From CADEEX01 sp964577955 (GTDB taxonomy: Bacteria > Acidobacteriota > Vicinamibacteria > Vicinamibacterales > CAVVIG01), in assembly GCA_964577955.1 (NCBI GenBank), contig CAZOAZ010000013.1, forward strand, positions 57,597 to 121,596: a DNA stretch of 64,000 nt, read 5' to 3'. The position numbers and the translations under genes were made by a program. The notes beneath the pieces are model-generated. The model saw nothing but the letters and a program-made list of their open reading frames with translations, did no database searches and was not told where the DNA came from. Shown piece after piece: positions 42,880 to 51,940 of the stretch. Position 1 is the first letter of the stretch. The number at the start of each line of letters is the position of its first letter.

Positions 42880-43806
42880 ATGAGACGACAGACCTTGCTT
42901 CAGTTCTGCGCGCCGCTCGCCCTGGTGGCGGGCGGCGCCATGCTCTCGGCGCAGACGCTCCTGCCCAGCACGCCGCCGAAGGGATTCGGCGCGAGCGTCA
43001 CGCCGGCCTTCGAGGGCTGGTTCGACAATCCCGACGGCACGCACAGTTTTCTGATCGGCTACTACAATCGGAACACGAAGGCTGAACCCGACGTACCGCT
43101 CGGCCCCGAGAATCACTTCGAGCCGGGCAGCGCCGACATGGGGCAGCCGACGCACTTCCTCACCGGCCGCCGCTACGGCATGTTCGTCTACAAGATGCCG
43201 AAGGAATTCGGGAAGAACCAGAAACTGACGTGGGTGCTCACCGTCAACGGCGTCACGAGCAAGGTGCCGTTCTACATGAGCTCCGACTACAACATCACGC
43301 CGACCAAAGCGTCCGAGCAGGGACCGAATGGCGGATACAACCTGCCGCCCGTCCTCCGCTTCGCGGCCGCTGGTCCGGGTATCGCCGGTCCGATGGCCCA
43401 CCCGGCGACCCCCGCGAAATCGATGAACGCGGTGGTCGGCGTACCGCTGCCGCTCAACTTCTGGGCGGACGACGATGCCCAGTACACCAGCGGCGCGAAC
43501 AGCGAGATGCGCAACGCGCCGCCACCGGTGGAGTTGACGCTCTCGAAGTACCGCGGCCCGGGGAACGTCACGTTCGCGAGCGCGCGGCCGAAGATGGAAG
43601 CCATCAAAGGCGGCAAGCCGGAGGAGCCCTACAGCGGTTCAGCGGCCACCACCGCCACGTTCGATCGCGCCGGCGACTATCAACTGCATGTCACCGCCAA
43701 CGACTACTCCGGCAACGGCGGAGGCGGTGCCGGATGCTGCTGGACGACTGCGATCGTGCAGGTGCACGTCAAGGGTGGTGCGCCGACGCCGACCGGCCAC
43801 AACTGA
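42880..43806 (+). CDS. Secreted hypothetical protein
   Basis: The 308-residue protein has a signal sequence ending 'AMLSAQT' (about 25). The mature protein is beta-rich, with repeated 'GWFDNPDGTHSFLIGYYNRN' and 'DGTF..GDYQLHVTANDYSGNGGGGAGCCWTTAIVQVHV' features suggesting Ig-like or beta-sandwich domains. There is a vicinal CC pair near the C-terminus. No named family is recognised. It sits between the cytochrome-monooxygenase and the haem lipoprotein, so a role with these periplasmic redox proteins is likely. Confidence 0.78.
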   Translation: MRRQTLLQFCAPLALVAGGAMLSAQTLLPSTPPKGFGASVTPAFEGWFDNPDGTHSFLIGYYNRNTKAEPDVPLGPENHFEPGSADMGQPTHFLTGRRYGMFVYKMPKEFGKNQKLTWVLTVNGVTSKVPFYMSSDYNITPTKASEQGPNGGYNLPPVLRFAAAGPGIAGPMAHPATPAKSMNAVVGVPLPLNFWADDDAQYTSGANSEMRNAPPPVELTLSKYRGPGNVTFASARPKMEAIKGGKPEEPYSGSAATTATFDRAGDYQLHVTANDYSGNGGGGAGCCWTTAIVQVHVKGGAPTPTGHN

Positions 43807-43841
43807 TGGCTCCGGCATCGACACCACAACAAGGAGTCTCT

Positions 43842-44354
43842 GTGCCGACGAATCAGATTCTGACCCTGCTCGCCGCCGCGGCGCTGATGCTTTCAGGATG
43901 CGGCGGTGCCAATCAGACGCCGCCGGCGCAGGCGACGGCGGCGTCAGCGACGACTCCGACGATTCCGGTCAGCATCAATGCGGTGATGGTGCGGGTCGTC
44001 GACCACGGCTCGCACCGTCTCTGGGACATCGAGAAACCGGAGATGATGCCGAAGAACGAGTCCGACTGGGAAACGCTCGAAGAGCACGCCACACAGGTTG
44101 CCGCGGCCGGAGCCTTGATTCAGCTGGAAGGTACCGGAGTCAACGATCGCGATTGGGTGCAGCAGCCGGAGTGGCGGAAGTGGGCGCATGAGGTCTCGAA
44201 CGCCGGCCTGGCGGCTTTCAACGCCGCCCAGGCCCGGAACGTCCAGGGCGTGATCGAGGCCAACGGCCGCCTGGTCGACGCCTGCCTCGGCTGCCACGCC
44301 CGGTTCAAGCCAACGCTGCCCAGCGAGGGCATCGTCCATTCGCACGTCCACTAG
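43842..44354 (+). CDS. Cytochrome c'-like lipoprotein
   Basis: The protein has 170 residues from GTG 43842 (AAGGAG upstream). A lipoprotein signal with lipobox LMLSGC (Cys about 21) is followed by a helical body and a single haem motif CLGCH near 151, close to the C-terminus as in cytochrome c'/c-556. It is expected to be membrane-anchored in the periplasm. Confidence 0.85.
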   Translation: MPTNQILTLLAAAALMLSGCGGANQTPPAQATAASATTPTIPVSINAVMVRVVDHGSHRLWDIEKPEMMPKNESDWETLEEHATQVAAAGALIQLEGTGVNDRDWVQQPEWRKWAHEVSNAGLAAFNAAQARNVQGVIEANGRLVDACLGCHARFKPTLPSEGIVHSHVH

Positions 44355-44360
44355 TGGCCC

Positions 44361-45353
44361 TCACGGCGCCAGCGCCTCGGCCGCAAGGCGCTGCAGCGAA
44401 TCGGGCTTGCCAAGCACCACCAGCTTGTCGCCGGGACGGATGGAGACGTCGGGTTCCGGGTTGAACTCCATCCTCCCGTCGGCACGCTGCACCCCGACGA
44501 CGATCACACCGAACCGATGCCGGAGATTGGCGCTGACGAGCGACTGATTGGCAAAGGACGAGGCGGCGGCGACGGGCACTTCCTCGATGACCAATTCGAG
44601 ATTGTCGGCGTTGGTGGCCAGTTCGAAGAAGTCGACGACCGCCGGCCTGAGGGCGGTCTGCGCGATCTGGGTCGCGCCGATCTGGTAGGGAGAGACAACG
44701 CGGGCCGCACCCGCCCGCTTCAACTTGGCGATGGCGTCTTCGGATTCGGCGCGAGCGACCACCGGTAGGTCAGGGCGAAGCACGTGAGCACTGAGCACGG
44801 TGTAGACGTTCTCCGCGTCCGAGCCCACCGCGGCGATGAGTCCGCGCGCGCGCGCGATGCCGGCTCGTGTCAACGTCTCCTCCGCGCTCGCGTCCGCTTC
44901 GATGACCAGCCGCCCTTCCTCGATCGCCGCCTGCGCCCTCGCGGGATCGCGTTCCACGACGACGAACGGCACTTTCTCCCTGGAGAATTGGCGTGCCACG
45001 GTCGTTCCGATGCGGCCGTAGCCGCAGATGATGAAGTGATTGGCGAGGCGTTCAAGCATGGCCGCCCGGCGTCGCCACTGAAAGCGCGCCGGCAGTCCCC
45101 TTTCAATGACGAGGGAAATGACGAGTGTGAAGGTGTAGAAGGCAGCGCCCACGCCGCCCAGGAGGAGCGCCACGGTGAAGACCTGCCCCGGCCGCGACAG
45201 CGGATAGACCTCGCGGTACCCAACCGTCGTCACCGTGATGATGGTCATGTAGAACGAATCCCAGACGCCCCACCCTTCGATCAGCGAGTAGCCGGCCGTG
45301 CCGGCCAGAACCACCAACGCGAGCACGAGCATCGCCAGACGCGGCGTCTTCAT
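44361..45353 (-). CDS. Potassium channel with TrkA-N/TrkA-C regulatory domains
   Basis: The 330-residue protein has an inner and an outer helix framing a pore loop (about 1-90), then a RCK/TrkA-N Rossmann domain ('HFIICGYGRIGTTVARQF' about 105-122) and a TrkA-C domain ('RPGDKLVVLGKPDSLQRL'). The selectivity filter reads TVGYREV (43-49) instead of the usual TVGYGD/E, an unusual Arg for Gly change just after the filter. It converges with the haem-lipoprotein gene and diverges from PAP2. Confidence 0.9.
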   Translation of the reverse strand: MKTPRLAMLVLALVVLAGTAGYSLIEGWGVWDSFYMTIITVTTVGYREVYPLSRPGQVFTVALLLGGVGAAFYTFTLVISLVIERGLPARFQWRRRAAMLERLANHFIICGYGRIGTTVARQFSREKVPFVVVERDPARAQAAIEEGRLVIEADASAEETLTRAGIARARGLIAAVGSDAENVYTVLSAHVLRPDLPVVARAESEDAIAKLKRAGAARVVSPYQIGATQIAQTALRPAVVDFFELATNADNLELVIEEVPVAAASSFANQSLVSANLRHRFGVIVVGVQRADGRMEFNPEPDVSIRPGDKLVVLGKPDSLQRLAAEALAP

Positions 45354-45496
45354 CGGTATCCAAAGCCCATCGGCGCGCCGCCGATTATCACCATCTCAGC
45401 TGAAGACCGCAAAGGCGGAGTCCGAGCGCGGCCATCCAGCATCGCTATTGCAGATGCTCGACGGTGACGTGGCAATGGCACTGATTGTGAGGGTTC

Positions 45497-46351
45497 ATGT
45501 CCAAAGCAATCATCGGATTGACGCTGGTCGTGCTCAGCACCATGGCCGTATCGACGGAATTGGCCGCCCAAACGCGAGACGATGAGCGTGCGATTCCTGC
45601 ACAAACAGATGCGGTGGCGCCGCCGGCCGAGCCGCGGGAGAACGAGCTCATCCGGCTGCCAGCAGATCAACCGGGCCCGGAGCCGGTGGCCAGGACCGGA
45701 TTTCACGCCTACTTCTACAGCGTGGCCCATGACTTCGGCGCGATGCCCACGATGAAAAGCACCTACGCGGTGCTCGGCGGCGTGGGAGGGCTGGCGCTGA
45801 CCGTTCAGGGGCAGGATCCGACCATGAACGCTCACTTCCAAGGCAGCAATACCGGCTTCTTCGCCGCGGGGCAGCACATCGGCCAGTCCTACACCATCGC
45901 TGCCGCGGGATTCGCAACCTACGTCGCCGGCCGACTCACGAAGAACGAAAAGGCGACCCACATCGGCATCGACGAGTTGCGGGCGCTGCTCGAAACCGAG
46001 TTGATCGTGCAGGGCATGAAATACGCGATTCGTCGCGAACGCCCAGATGGGACCGGCTACTCGTTTCCGTCCGGCCACGCGGCGGACTCGTTCGCGGCCG
46101 CAACCGTTCTGCAGCGACACTTCGGCGCCAAGGCGGCGATCCCGACCTACCTCCTCGCGTCATACATCGCCATGTCTCGCCTGCACGAGAATCGACACTA
46201 TGTGAGCGACGTCATCTTCGGCGCCGGTGTCGGCTACATGGTCGGACACACCGTCACCCGCCACGGAAAAGGCAATTTCCTGGAGTTCGCCATGTATCCG
46301 ATCGTGGTTCCAGGAGGGGGCGGCATCGCGTTCGTCCGGGTCGCACCGTAG
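45497..46351 (+). CDS. Secreted/membrane PAP2-family phosphatase
   Basis: The 284-residue protein has a signal-like N-terminus ending 'ELAAQT'. The PAP2 phosphatase motifs are 'KYAIRRERPDG' (C1, about 174), 'YSFPSGHAADSF' (C2) and 'SRLHENRHYVSDVIFG' (C3). The family removes phosphate from lipid phosphates such as undecaprenyl pyrophosphate or phosphatidic acid. It appears monocistronic; no promoter could be assigned. Confidence 0.9.
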   Translation: MSKAIIGLTLVVLSTMAVSTELAAQTRDDERAIPAQTDAVAPPAEPRENELIRLPADQPGPEPVARTGFHAYFYSVAHDFGAMPTMKSTYAVLGGVGGLALTVQGQDPTMNAHFQGSNTGFFAAGQHIGQSYTIAAAGFATYVAGRLTKNEKATHIGIDELRALLETELIVQGMKYAIRRERPDGTGYSFPSGHAADSFAAATVLQRHFGAKAAIPTYLLASYIAMSRLHENRHYVSDVIFGAGVGYMVGHTVTRHGKGNFLEFAMYPIVVPGGGGIAFVRVAP

Positions 46352-46375
46352 CGGACGATCGGCCGGCCGCCGCGA

Positions 46376-46609
46376 CTACTTGCAACCACACCCGCCGCTC
46401 TGCACGCCGAAGCCGCCGGCGGCGGCTTCGCGCGCTTCCTGCCAGTGGGCGGCGTATGCCGACGCCGACCTGTCGGCATCGAAGATCATGCAGGGGTCGG
46501 CGAGACGACCGCGCTGCCAGGGTTGAACCGTCGCGCAGCCGCCGCTGGCCAGCGCGACCAACAGCGCGGCGAACGCTGCCGCCCGTGCGGCGCGTCGATC
46601 GGTCGTCAT
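46376..46609 (-). CDS. DUF4266 small lipoprotein
   Basis: The 77-residue protein has a signal with lipobox ASGGC (Cys about 25), then 'VQPWQRGRLADPCMIFDADR' and a terminal 'GGFGVQSGGCGCK', the DUF4266 signature. The gene is usually found beside DUF3570 and a TlpA-like thioredoxin, as here. Its start overlaps the stop of the TlpA gene (ATGA). Confidence 0.9.
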   Translation of the reverse strand: MTTDRRAARAAAFAALLVALASGGCATVQPWQRGRLADPCMIFDADRSASAYAAHWQEAREAAAGGFGVQSGGCGCK

Positions 46610-47097
46610 GGTGCCTCCGCAAGAAGCTGACTGATTTCCGCCTGGTAGCGGTCGAGAATCTTGGTCGAGTAGCCGATGTGCGTGAATCTGATCACGCCTT
46701 TGCGATCGACGACAAACGAACTCGGCATCCCCTTGACGTTGAAGGCGCGAGGAGCCTCGCCCTTCGGATCGAGCGCAACCGGCATCACGTGCGGATGCTC
46801 CGCCAGGAACGCGTCTGCCTGCCGGCGGTCCTCGTCGACGTTGATCGCCAGCACCTCGAGCCCGCGCGCGCGTTCGGACTGATACAACGCGTCAAGGGCG
46901 GGAAACGACGCGCGGCACGGAACGCACCAGCTTGCCCAGAAGTCGACGACCAGGACGCTCCCTTTGTAGTCAGTGGCACGCACCAGGGTGCCATCAATGA
47001 GACGCAACGGGGTGTTGGGGAGCGTCGCGGGTGCGACCGCTTCAGTCCCGGCGAACGTGCTGACGACAATCCCGACCACGAGCGCTGCGCGAATCAT
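46606..47097 (-). CDS. TlpA-family thiol-disulfide oxidoreductase
   Basis: The protein has 163 residues from ATG 47097 (a TTG at 47118 is in frame). An N-terminal signal or anchor is followed by a thioredoxin fold with active site WCVPC (about 62-66) and cis-Pro in 'GMPSSFVVD'. TlpA-like proteins reduce periplasmic disulfides, for example in cytochrome c maturation. It lies in an operon with DUF3570 and two haem proteins. Confidence 0.92.
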   Translation of the reverse strand: MIRAALVVGIVVSTFAGTEAVAPATLPNTPLRLIDGTLVRATDYKGSVLVVDFWASWCVPCRASFPALDALYQSERARGLEVLAINVDEDRRQADAFLAEHPHVMPVALDPKGEAPRAFNVKGMPSSFVVDRKGVIRFTHIGYSTKILDRYQAEISQLLAEAP

Positions 47098-47130
47098 TCT
47101 CACAAAAGCTCCAGGCAATGAGGACCGCGA

Positions 47131-48201
47131 CTACCTCACGGGGACGCGAAGTCCGGCTGATGCAATCGCGGCTTCGAACCCGTTGTCGCTCCGATACCGA
47201 TCATACTGAAAGGTCAGCGCCGTTCCCGGCGGCAACCCGAAGAGCCCGCGACGCGGCGAGAGCGCAATCTTCCCGGTATACAGATCCGACGCGAACGGCT
47301 CGAGACGAAAATCGGCGGTGAAGAACTGGGGCGTGCCGCTGTACTCCGGTTCGTAGAAATACGCGCCGGTTTGCGCCGACCGACGATAAACGGCGCCAGC
47401 GAGCAGCGCCGGCGAGAAATGGTGCGACAGCCCCACCGACCACGCGTTGGCGTGAATCTGCCAGTCGTCCGCGTAGCGCCGATAATCGGCCTCCAGATAG
47501 GTTTCAGCCGGAAGCGCCTGGCGCAGGCGGGCGGTCACGGTCTGTCGGGTTCGCACATCCGGCACATGGCCGAGCATGAGCGTGCCGCCGACATCGGCAC
47601 GAAGAAACGGATTGTCCTGATAGCCAAGCAGGCGCGCGAATTCATAGCCAGCCTGGACGATCGTCAGCTTCGAAAGGACCTGGGTGAGCGACACATAGGC
47701 GTTATGGCTGAACTGATTCTCCCGCTGGACGGTGGGATGCAGCTTTGGTTGATTCAGCGACACGGTGTAGCCGCCCGCCAGCGTGGTGTTGTCGGCTCGA
47801 AAGTTGCGGGCGAGTGACGTCAAGAGCGTGGTCGAGCGGTAGAAGTTCTCCTGGCTGTAGGAGCCGCCAACCGTGAATTTGACGGCGTCGAACTTGCGCG
47901 TCATCGACCCGCCGGCCTCCTGCCGGCGGCTGTCCGCGCCGTCATGGTGGCAGCGGGCGCACGAATTCGACGCCGCCGAGATCGCATCGAGGCCGTAGCT
48001 GATCCGAAGGCTCGTCCGATCGGTGACATCTCTCGTGAAATCGACGGTCGGACTGAAGACCGAGACCGTACGCGAGTCCTGAAAGACATGCATCTGGACG
48101 TTGACCTCGTTGCCCTGCGCCCGTCCCAGGGTCACCGACGCAACCCACAGCGCGGACACGGCAGCGGCGGCGAGCACGGTGCGGCAGCGCATCATCGTCA
48201 T
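47131..48201 (-). CDS. DUF3570 outer-membrane protein with a haem-type CxxCH motif
   Basis: The 356-residue protein has a signal sequence (to about 29) and a long series of amphipathic beta strands ('AYVSLTQVLSKLTIVQAGYEFARLL', 'TYLEADYRRYADDWQIHANAWSVGLSHHF') ending near the C-terminus, consistent with an outer-membrane barrel. An insertion after strand 2 carries CARCHHDGADSRRQ (81-94), a canonical haem c-attachment motif. It sits between TlpA and a haem lipoprotein gene. Confidence 0.88.
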   Translation of the reverse strand: MTMMRCRTVLAAAAVSALWVASVTLGRAQGNEVNVQMHVFQDSRTVSVFSPTVDFTRDVTDRTSLRISYGLDAISAASNSCARCHHDGADSRRQEAGGSMTRKFDAVKFTVGGSYSQENFYRSTTLLTSLARNFRADNTTLAGGYTVSLNQPKLHPTVQRENQFSHNAYVSLTQVLSKLTIVQAGYEFARLLGYQDNPFLRADVGGTLMLGHVPDVRTRQTVTARLRQALPAETYLEADYRRYADDWQIHANAWSVGLSHHFSPALLAGAVYRRSAQTGAYFYEPEYSGTPQFFTADFRLEPFASDLYTGKIALSPRRGLFGLPPGTALTFQYDRYRSDNGFEAAIASAGLRVPVR

Positions 48202-48204
48202 TCT

Positions 48205-48618
48205 TCAGCGGCGCTCCGCTGCGTCGTAGACCACCATCCAGCGAAACACCAGCGCGGCACGGGCCGTGGCGTCGCCGCTGAAGTACCGATACATGCTGCC
48301 GCCAGGGGCGGACGTCACGACCAGCGGGCTTTGCGCGTCTCCGGGTCGCTGTCCGTCGAGCACGTCGGCGTACGACGCGACTGAATACCCGCCTTCGCGC
48401 TCGCGCGCCCCATGACAGCTGGCGCAATCGGCATCGAGAATGGGTTTGATGTCCTGAACGTAGGCCAGCGGTCGGGGGGCGAGCGACGAGGGGCCAAACG
48501 GAAAGCCCGGGTCGGACCGATCAGTCGCCCCTTGCTGCCGCACGCATGACGTGGTTGCCGCCAGCAGAACCACGACGCACGCGGCCGAAACGAACGGTCC
48601 GAGATGGTAGGTTGGCAT
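48205..48618 (-). CDS. Single-haem cytochrome c lipoprotein
   Basis: The 137-residue protein starts at ATG 48618 with a signal segment and possible lipobox ATTSC (Cys about 25), then one CASCH motif (about 67) in 'ILDADCASCHGARE'. It resembles the cytochrome c domains attached to PSD1-type or planctomycete cytochromes. It is the first gene of the DUF3570-TlpA-DUF4266 operon and is divergent from another cytochrome gene. Confidence 0.85.
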   Translation of the reverse strand: MPTYHLGPFVSAACVVVLLAATTSCVRQQGATDRSDPGFPFGPSSLAPRPLAYVQDIKPILDADCASCHGAREREGGYSVASYADVLDGQRPGDAQSPLVVTSAPGGSMYRYFSGDATARAALVFRWMVVYDAAERR

Positions 48619-48711
48619 TCGCAAAGACGCGGTTCGAATTCACACCCGCCTCCCCATCGACAAAGCAAACCTGATGCCGTCTTGTTGGCGTCACAGCGCG
48701 GAATTCCGGCG

Positions 48712-48736
48712 GACGCATACGATGAACTTATGCGTC
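48712..48736. repeat. Perfect inverted repeat between divergent cytochrome genes
   Basis: GACGCATA (48712-48719) and TATGCGTC (48729-48736) form a perfect 8-bp arm pair with a 9-bp spacer, about 30 bp before the plus-strand cytochrome start at 48766. Just upstream GGAATTCC (48700-48707) is a separate perfect palindrome. The inverted repeat could be an operator or a 5'UTR hairpin. Confidence 0.4.
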
Positions 48737-48765
48737 GGCAATCCCGCTGACACTACAATCCCGCC

Positions 48766-49173
48766 ATGAGAACAGGTGTACTGCCTTTGCTGATGGCCGG
48801 ACTGGCGGTGACGAGCGCCGTGGCGCAGGATGCGAAGATCGAACGCGGCAAGTACCTCGTCGAAGAAGTATCCCGCTGCCAGGAATGCCACACGCCGAAG
48901 ACCGAGAGCGGCGAGTTCGTCAAAGAGCAATGGATGAAGGGCGCCACGCTCAACATCACACCGTCCGGCACGATCGCAGGATGGCATCAGCGCTCGCCTG
49001 ACATCACGTCGAGCAGCCCGTTGTGGCAGCGGTGGGGTCAGGACGGATTCGAGCGGTTCCTCCAGACCGCGAAGAACCCGCGCGGCGGCAAAGCCGGTCC
49101 GCCGATGCCCGCCTACACGATGAAAGCGGAAGACGCGGCCGCGATCGCCGCATATCTCAAGTCGCTGCCCTGA
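48766..49173 (+). CDS. Secreted monohaem cytochrome c
   Basis: The 135-residue protein has a signal peptide (to about 20, SAVAQ), then a haem motif CQECH (about 38-42) in 'YLVEEVSRCQECHTPKTESGEF', and a distal-Met-type stretch 'GPPMPAYTM'. It is a class I cytochrome c of the type found with alcohol/aldehyde dehydrogenases and oxidases, and could donate electrons to the ba3 oxidase encoded nearby. Confidence 0.9.
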   Translation: MRTGVLPLLMAGLAVTSAVAQDAKIERGKYLVEEVSRCQECHTPKTESGEFVKEQWMKGATLNITPSGTIAGWHQRSPDITSSSPLWQRWGQDGFERFLQTAKNPRGGKAGPPMPAYTMKAEDAAAIAAYLKSLP

Positions 49174-49215
49174 GGCGTCCCCGAGCGGCGCTGCGGATTG
49201 ACCGACGCCGATCGA

Positions 49216-50853
49216 TCACTGCGTCTGTCCGTACCGCCGCCGCATCTCATTCAGGATCTGTTCGGCCTGCTCTTCTGCACCACGCCGAATCCAGACGTGC
49301 TCCGGGCGATCCAGGATCGCGTCGATGACCGCGTTGACACGACGCCCGGCCTCGGCCCGGCCGGTACGCGCCGCGTCGGCCGTGATCGCGCGGGCCTGCG
49401 GCAGCAGCTTCATGTAAAACCGTTCCGCGACCTCGAACATGCCATGCCACTGGGTGTAGTCGGGTGCCATCATCGAGGCCCCCATCCGCGCGCGCCGTCC
49501 TTCGTGGTGCCAGAGGTAGTACCACGTCCACTCGATTTCTTCGTCGTACTGCGTCTTGCTGAGCAGCCCGTTCGACGACAGGGCGGCCATGATCGCCTGC
49601 CCCGGCTTCGCGAACTTCTCGTTGTACTGCACGACCACATCGTCGTACTGGCGATAAAACAGGTTGATGTGATCGGGCGTGTGGCAGTTCGAACAGACGG
49701 TCTTCATCCGATTGCGTTTGGCGTCGGCGGTATCCGCCGTTGCCGCCGCCCGCCTGGCCGGATCGGTCTCCACGACCACGTCGTGCGCCGCCGTGGTATC
49801 CATCACCAGACTCACGGGCGGACGATTCGTCCAGGAAATCCGTTCGCCGGGATCGTGAGTCGACGTCATCCCGTTCCTGAGATTGGCGCCCATGTGGCAG
49901 CTCGCACACGTTGGCGCGGCGCTGTAGTCGCGCCCGAGCACCCACGGCCGTGCGTCGAGATTCATCTCGGCGATCAAGTCGCGGAACGCGACGCCGTGTT
50001 TCGATTCCTCGTAGATCTCCTTCTGCGGGTGGTCCGGACCCAGATGGCACTTGCCGCAGCTCTCGGGTTGGCGGGCGCGGCGTGCCGAGAAGTCGTGCCG
50101 GCTGTGGCAGGCCGCGCACGAGCCGAGCGAACCGTCGAGATTGATCCGGCCGATGCCGGTGTTCGGCCAGCTGCTGCTCGCAAACTGCGGCCGGCCGCTG
50201 TCGTTCTTCGCGATCCGCCCCAGCGCCTCGCTGTTGGCCGGGACACCGCGATCGTCGGGCTGGAGGTCGCGCACGGTGATGGTCCCGCCGCTCGTCGCCT
50301 GGAGCGCCACGACGGATCCATGACACTGCTGGCATCCGGAGTTCGCCGGCGCGAGACCGTTCACCATCGTCACGGCTTTCCCTGGCGTCGGCGAATGCGG
50401 GCTGAACGGCGTTCGCGCGCCCTCAACGGTCTCGGCCAGAAAGTTGTCGAGCGACGCGAGAATGTTGCCGGCCTTCGAATGATGGCTGGCGGCGAACTCG
50501 GTCGCCTGCGTTGGATGGCAGGCCGCGCAATCACGCGGCGTGACGACGGTCGCGATCTGCGCCCCGTAGTGATTGAAGGCATCGGCATCCTTCGGCCCGG
50601 CCTTGTGGCAGTCGATGCAGCCGACGCCTTTCTCGGCATGGGTCGATCCCCGCCAGTGCTCGACGATGCCGACATCGACCTGCGTGTGGCAGTCGACGCA
50701 TTGCCGCGATGACGCCGGTGGCGTGACGGCCGCGCGGCGTCCGCCAGACTCCTGCCGGCGGCGCGCCACCTCGAGCCACTGCACCGCCACGAGCGACAGC
50801 AGGAACAGCACCCCAAGCCCGCCAATCACCCACCGCTTTTGTTCGAGTGTCAT
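49216..50853 (-). CDS. Octahaem cytochrome c, hydroxylamine-oxidoreductase-like
   Basis: The protein has 545 residues from ATG 50853 (AGGAG upstream), with one N-terminal membrane anchor and eight CxxCH motifs (CVDCH, CIDCH, CAACH, CQQCH, CAACH, CGKCH, CASCH, CSNCH). The C-terminal region has 'WHHEGRRARMGASMMAPDYTQWHG' and 'FYRQYDDVVVQYNEKFAKPGQ', which are typical of HAO-family octahaem proteins. Whether it oxidises hydroxylamine, reduces nitrite or does something else cannot be read here; several Tyr residues follow the last haem, but cross-linking cannot be predicted. It is the last gene of the oxidase operon. Confidence 0.88.
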   Translation of the reverse strand: MTLEQKRWVIGGLGVLFLLSLVAVQWLEVARRRQESGGRRAAVTPPASSRQCVDCHTQVDVGIVEHWRGSTHAEKGVGCIDCHKAGPKDADAFNHYGAQIATVVTPRDCAACHPTQATEFAASHHSKAGNILASLDNFLAETVEGARTPFSPHSPTPGKAVTMVNGLAPANSGCQQCHGSVVALQATSGGTITVRDLQPDDRGVPANSEALGRIAKNDSGRPQFASSSWPNTGIGRINLDGSLGSCAACHSRHDFSARRARQPESCGKCHLGPDHPQKEIYEESKHGVAFRDLIAEMNLDARPWVLGRDYSAAPTCASCHMGANLRNGMTSTHDPGERISWTNRPPVSLVMDTTAAHDVVVETDPARRAAATADTADAKRNRMKTVCSNCHTPDHINLFYRQYDDVVVQYNEKFAKPGQAIMAALSSNGLLSKTQYDEEIEWTWYYLWHHEGRRARMGASMMAPDYTQWHGMFEVAERFYMKLLPQARAITADAARTGRAEAGRRVNAVIDAILDRPEHVWIRRGAEEQAEQILNEMRRRYGQTQ

Positions 50854-50890
50854 ACCGCTCCTCAGCACCGTAGACCGCGGACGCCGTCGC

Positions 50891-51940
50891 CTAATGCGCG
50901 ACGAGCGCCTCCCACATCGTCAAGCCGATGATCGTCAGCGCGCCGACGACGCCGATCCAGACCGAGATCTCCGGATACTTGAACCGCTTGACCAGCCAGG
51001 CATCGATGAACGGCCAGACGAACATCGTGAACAGGATCAACCCCTGCGTCAGCACGGCCATCGTGCCGGAAAAGAGCTTCAGCCAGCGGAAGGCGACGTA
51101 GAAATACCACTCCGGCTTGATCACCTCCGGCGTGACCAGCGGGTTGGCGCGCGGCCCCATCTCCGCGGGGAGCAGCGTGGCGAGCGCGCTGAGGAGAATC
51201 ATCAGCGTCAGGCCGATGATCAGCTCAGTGTAGAAGTGATCCGGGAAGAAGTTGAACTGCTTGGCGGGGCGATCGCGATCCGCGTCGAACTCGTGCTCGG
51301 TCACCCCCAGCATGCGCACCATGCCGATGTGCATCATCAGCACCAGGATCAGCGTCACGGGAAGAACCGCGCCGTGCAGGATGAAGAATCGCGACAGCGT
51401 GCGGTCGTTGTATGACGCGCCGCCAAGCAGCAAGTCCTTCAGCAGCGGTCCGACCAGCGGGATCGTGTCGCTGATGTTGGCCGCAACGGTCGCCCCCCAG
51501 AAGCTCAGTTGCTCGAAGACCAGGCTGTAGCCGGTGAAGCCAAGCATCAGCGTGCAGACGAGCAGCGTCATGCCGATCATCCAGTTCAGTTCACGTGGAC
51601 GGCGGTAGCTCCCGGTGAAGAACACCCGCATCTGATGCAGGACGACCGCGGCAATCATCAAGGTGGCGCCCCAGCGGTGCAGCCCGCGGAGGTACCAGCC
51701 AAACTGCGCCTGCTCGGTGATGTAGCGCACCGATTCGTAGGCGGTCGACGCCGACGGCTGGTAGTAGAAGGCCAGCAGCACGCCGGTGACAATCTGCACG
51801 ACGAAGAGATACGCCGGCGTCCCGCCGAGGGCGAACCACCAGCGCTTGAGGTGATACGGCACCGGCTCGTTGGACATCGCCGCAATCGAATCGAGCGAGA
51901 TCGGCACTCGCTCGTCGAGCCATTGACGCGCGCGACTCAT
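50891..51940 (-). CDS. Cytochrome b (bc/b6f-type complex)
   Basis: The 349-residue protein has eight predicted helices and fuses the cytochrome b N-terminal part (His ligands in 'LRGLHRWGATLMIAAVVLHQM' and 'RFFILHGAVLPVTLILVLMMHIGM') with a C-terminal part containing 'PEWYFYVAFRWLKLF', the quinol-site PEWY motif. It accepts quinol electrons with the Rieske protein encoded directly upstream. ATG 51940 overlaps the Rieske stop (ATGA). Confidence 0.93.
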   Translation of the reverse strand: MSRARQWLDERVPISLDSIAAMSNEPVPYHLKRWWFALGGTPAYLFVVQIVTGVLLAFYYQPSASTAYESVRYITEQAQFGWYLRGLHRWGATLMIAAVVLHQMRVFFTGSYRRPRELNWMIGMTLLVCTLMLGFTGYSLVFEQLSFWGATVAANISDTIPLVGPLLKDLLLGGASYNDRTLSRFFILHGAVLPVTLILVLMMHIGMVRMLGVTEHEFDADRDRPAKQFNFFPDHFYTELIIGLTLMILLSALATLLPAEMGPRANPLVTPEVIKPEWYFYVAFRWLKLFSGTMAVLTQGLILFTMFVWPFIDAWLVKRFKYPEISVWIGVVGALTIIGLTMWEALVAH

